A stretch of DNA of 64,000 bases from Bog-473 sp963742035 (GTDB lineage Bacteria; Actinomycetota; Acidimicrobiia; Acidimicrobiales; RAAP-2). The notes below the pieces were generated by a model that ran no database searches, was not told where the DNA came from, and worked only from the letters and a program-made list of their open reading frames with translations. Shown piece after piece: positions 62,512-64,000 of the stretch; position 1 is the first letter of the stretch, and the number at the start of each line of letters is the position of its first letter. A program made the position numbers and the translations under genes. The DNA is taken from contig CAVUKH010000008.1 in assembly GCA_963742035.1 (NCBI GenBank), positions 186,001 through 250,000 on the forward strand. The letters are read 5' to 3'.

Positions 62512-64000
62512 GTGGAAATCAAGCTCTTCGGCGCGTTCGAGGTGGTCAGCGGGGGTGTGGCGATACCGATTCGAGGCGCCAAGCAGCGGGCCCTCCTGGC
62601 TCTCCTGGCCCTCAACCGAGGGAGTCCGGTCAGCACCGACCGTCTGATCGATCAGCTGTGGGGCGACGGGCAGACCGTCAAGCCAACGAACGCATTGCAG
62701 GCGCAGATCGTCCAGCTACGCCGAACTCTCGGAGCCTCAGCGATAGTCACCTCCGAAGCGGGCTATGCGCTCAATGTCAGTGCCAGTGACCTGGACGCAA
62801 CACGATTCGAAGACCTGGTCGCTGAAGGTCGTCGCCTGAGCACCGAGGGCGAGCTCGCCCTCGCGTCCACCGTGCTTCGTGACGCCCTCCGGTTGCGCCG
62901 GGGCGAACCGCTGTCCGAGTTCGCATACGCCGGCTTTGCCGACGCCGAACGGGCCCATCTCAACGAGTTGGCCCTGGTGGCGACGGAGTACCGCCTCGAA
63001 GCGGACCTGGGGCTCGGCCATCACAACGAGCTGGTGGGCGAGCTGGAAGCGCTGTGCCGTGAGCAGCCACTCCGCGAACGCCTCTGGGAGCTGCGCATGC
63101 TGGCGCTCTACCGAGCTGGGCGCCAAGCTGAAGCGCTGCGTGCCTTCACCGAAATCCGTGACCGCCTGGTCGACGAGCTCGGGATCGACCCCGGGTCTCC
63201 TCTTCGTGACCTCGAGGCGCGCATCCTGGCCCACGACCCGTCCCTCACCGCGGGGCAACAGGCACACGCACGTGCACCGTCGATGCCTTCCCTGCCGGGC
63301 AACCTGCCCGAACCACTGAGCAGCTTCCACGGGCGCGACATCGAACTGGAACAGGTGGACGAAGCGATTGACTCAAGCCGTTTGGTCACGTTGATTGGCC
63401 CTGGCGGGGTTGGCAAGACTCGTCTGGCGGTTGCGGCGGCGGCGCGGCGACGGAACCAGTACTCCGGTGGCACCTGGCTGGTGGAGCTCGCGGGTGTCAC
63501 CGATTCCGCAGCCGTCGCCCCGGCTGCGGCTGTAGCCCTCGGTGCCTCGGGGCCTGCTCTGGGCAACGACCAGCCCTCTGAATCGACGGCGGATCTCATT
63601 GCCCGCCACCTCTCCGGCCGCTCTCTCGTCATCGTCCTCGACAACTGCGAACACGTCGTCGACGAGGCGGCTGCGCTCGCCCAGACCCTGGTCGAGGCGC
63701 TGCCTGGCCTCCGGGTGGTGGCCACAAGTCGCGAGCCCCTCGGCGTTCCCGGCGAGTTCCTTATTCCTGTCGTTGGCCTGGTGCCGGCGGACGCCGTCGA
63801 GCTCTTCGGGGACCGTGCTCGTGCCGTGCAGCCGGGCTTCGACCCCGACGGGCCCGCCGAAGCGATCATCGACGGCATCTGCCGCAAGCTCGACGGGCTG
63901 CCCCTGGCAATCGAGCTGGCGGCCGCCCGCCTCCGAGCACTCCCCCTGGCGACTCTGGCGGAGCGGCTCGACGACCGCTTCGCGCTGCTCAGCCGCGGTG
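62512..64000 (+). CDS. SARP/AfsR-like regulator with BTAD and NB-ARC domains, cut by window edge
   Basis: At least 496 residues from GTG 62512; the gene runs off the right edge. VEIKLFGAFEVVSGGVAIPIRGAKQRALLALLALNRG...DRLIDQLWGD is the OmpR-like winged helix (1-95). A bacterial transcriptional activation domain follows (about 95-245, HLNELALVATEYRLEADLGLG...REQPLRERLWELRMLALYRAGRQAEALRAF). Then comes an NB-ARC ATPase with P-loop GPGGVGKTRL (about 297) and LVIVLDNCEHVVDEA. Such proteins activate nearby exporters or secondary-metabolite genes. It is divergent from the ABC exporter. Confidence 0.92.
   Translation, partial: MEIKLFGAFEVVSGGVAIPIRGAKQRALLALLALNRGSPVSTDRLIDQLWGDGQTVKPTNALQAQIVQLRRTLGASAIVTSEAGYALNVSASDLDATRFEDLVAEGRRLSTEGELALASTVLRDALRLRRGEPLSEFAYAGFADAERAHLNELALVATEYRLEADLGLGHHNELVGELEALCREQPLRERLWELRMLALYRAGRQAEALRAFTEIRDRLVDELGIDPGSPLRDLEARILAHDPSLTAGQQAHARAPSMPSLPGNLPEPLSSFHGRDIELEQVDEAIDSSRLVTLIGPGGVGKTRLAVAAAARRRNQYSGGTWLVELAGVTDSAAVAPAAAVALGASGPALGNDQPSESTADLIARHLSGRSLVIVLDNCEHVVDEAAALAQTLVEALPGLRVVATSREPLGVPGEFLIPVVGLVPADAVELFGDRARAVQPGFDPDGPAEAIIDGICRKLDGLPLAIELAAARLRALPLATLAERLDDRFALLSRG

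Overview
The window looks like chromosomal DNA of a high-GC actinobacterium. The evidence is very GC-rich codon use, frequent GTG and TTG starts, 4-nt ATGA/GTGA gene overlaps, a CsoR-type copper regulator, an actinobacterial/Firmicute-type LexA box, a SARP regulator, a luciferase-like flavin oxidoreductase, a split-barrel PPOX-type protein and many TetR regulators. An Acidimicrobiia-like lineage is my best guess but is unproven. I see no rRNA, tRNA, CRISPR array, transposase, integrase or prophage. Both ends cut genes: a GDT1 transporter at the left and a SARP regulator at the right.

Left third (1-18.3 kb): a manganese-type GDT1 transporter, a short-chain dehydrogenase, a TIGR01777 epimerase divergent from a crotonase, a two-domain CAP-like lipoprotein, an ArsC-like protein and a phytoene-dehydrogenase-like flavoprotein. 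Next come a copper-type module (csoR plus a permease carrying a YHS domain, with a perfect operator), a putative diiron protein translationally coupled to a flavin oxidoreductase behind a divergent TetR, a MerR/SnoaL divergent pair, and an adenine deaminase whose N-terminus is encoded by a hexanucleotide repeat array. 

Middle (18.3-35.6 kb): two TetR/DHA2-exporter modules that share operator half-sites, a secreted protein, pirin, a UBP zinc finger, msrB-msrA, a hydantoinase/oxoprolinase pair (hyuB-hyuA) convergent with a dimethylformamidase-like gene, and a P450/quinone-reductase pair behind a TetR gene.

Right half (35.6-64 kb): a PAS-GGDEF-EAL protein; a coupled trio of a VOC protein, a free-standing relative of a phage polyvalent-protein domain and a PghP-like hydrolase; and a compact six-gene operon (hydrolase, amidohydrolase, extradiol dioxygenase, flavin hydroxylase, FAH-family hydrolase, metallo-beta-lactamase fold) with a divergent TetR, which reads as an aromatic meta-cleavage pathway. 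After these come GH1 and GH43 glycosidase-like genes, oxidoreductases, two STAS proteins, two RibD-C reductases, a LexA-boxed dinB, a nucleotidyl cyclase fused to a large ATPase, an ABC exporter and a SARP-family regulator.

Four genes (near 4.7, 8.17, 17.98 and 31.65 kb) are each split by a single-base frameshift while both halves stay well conserved. All lie in the left half. This suggests either recent inactivation or sequence errors and should be settled before calling them pseudogenes.
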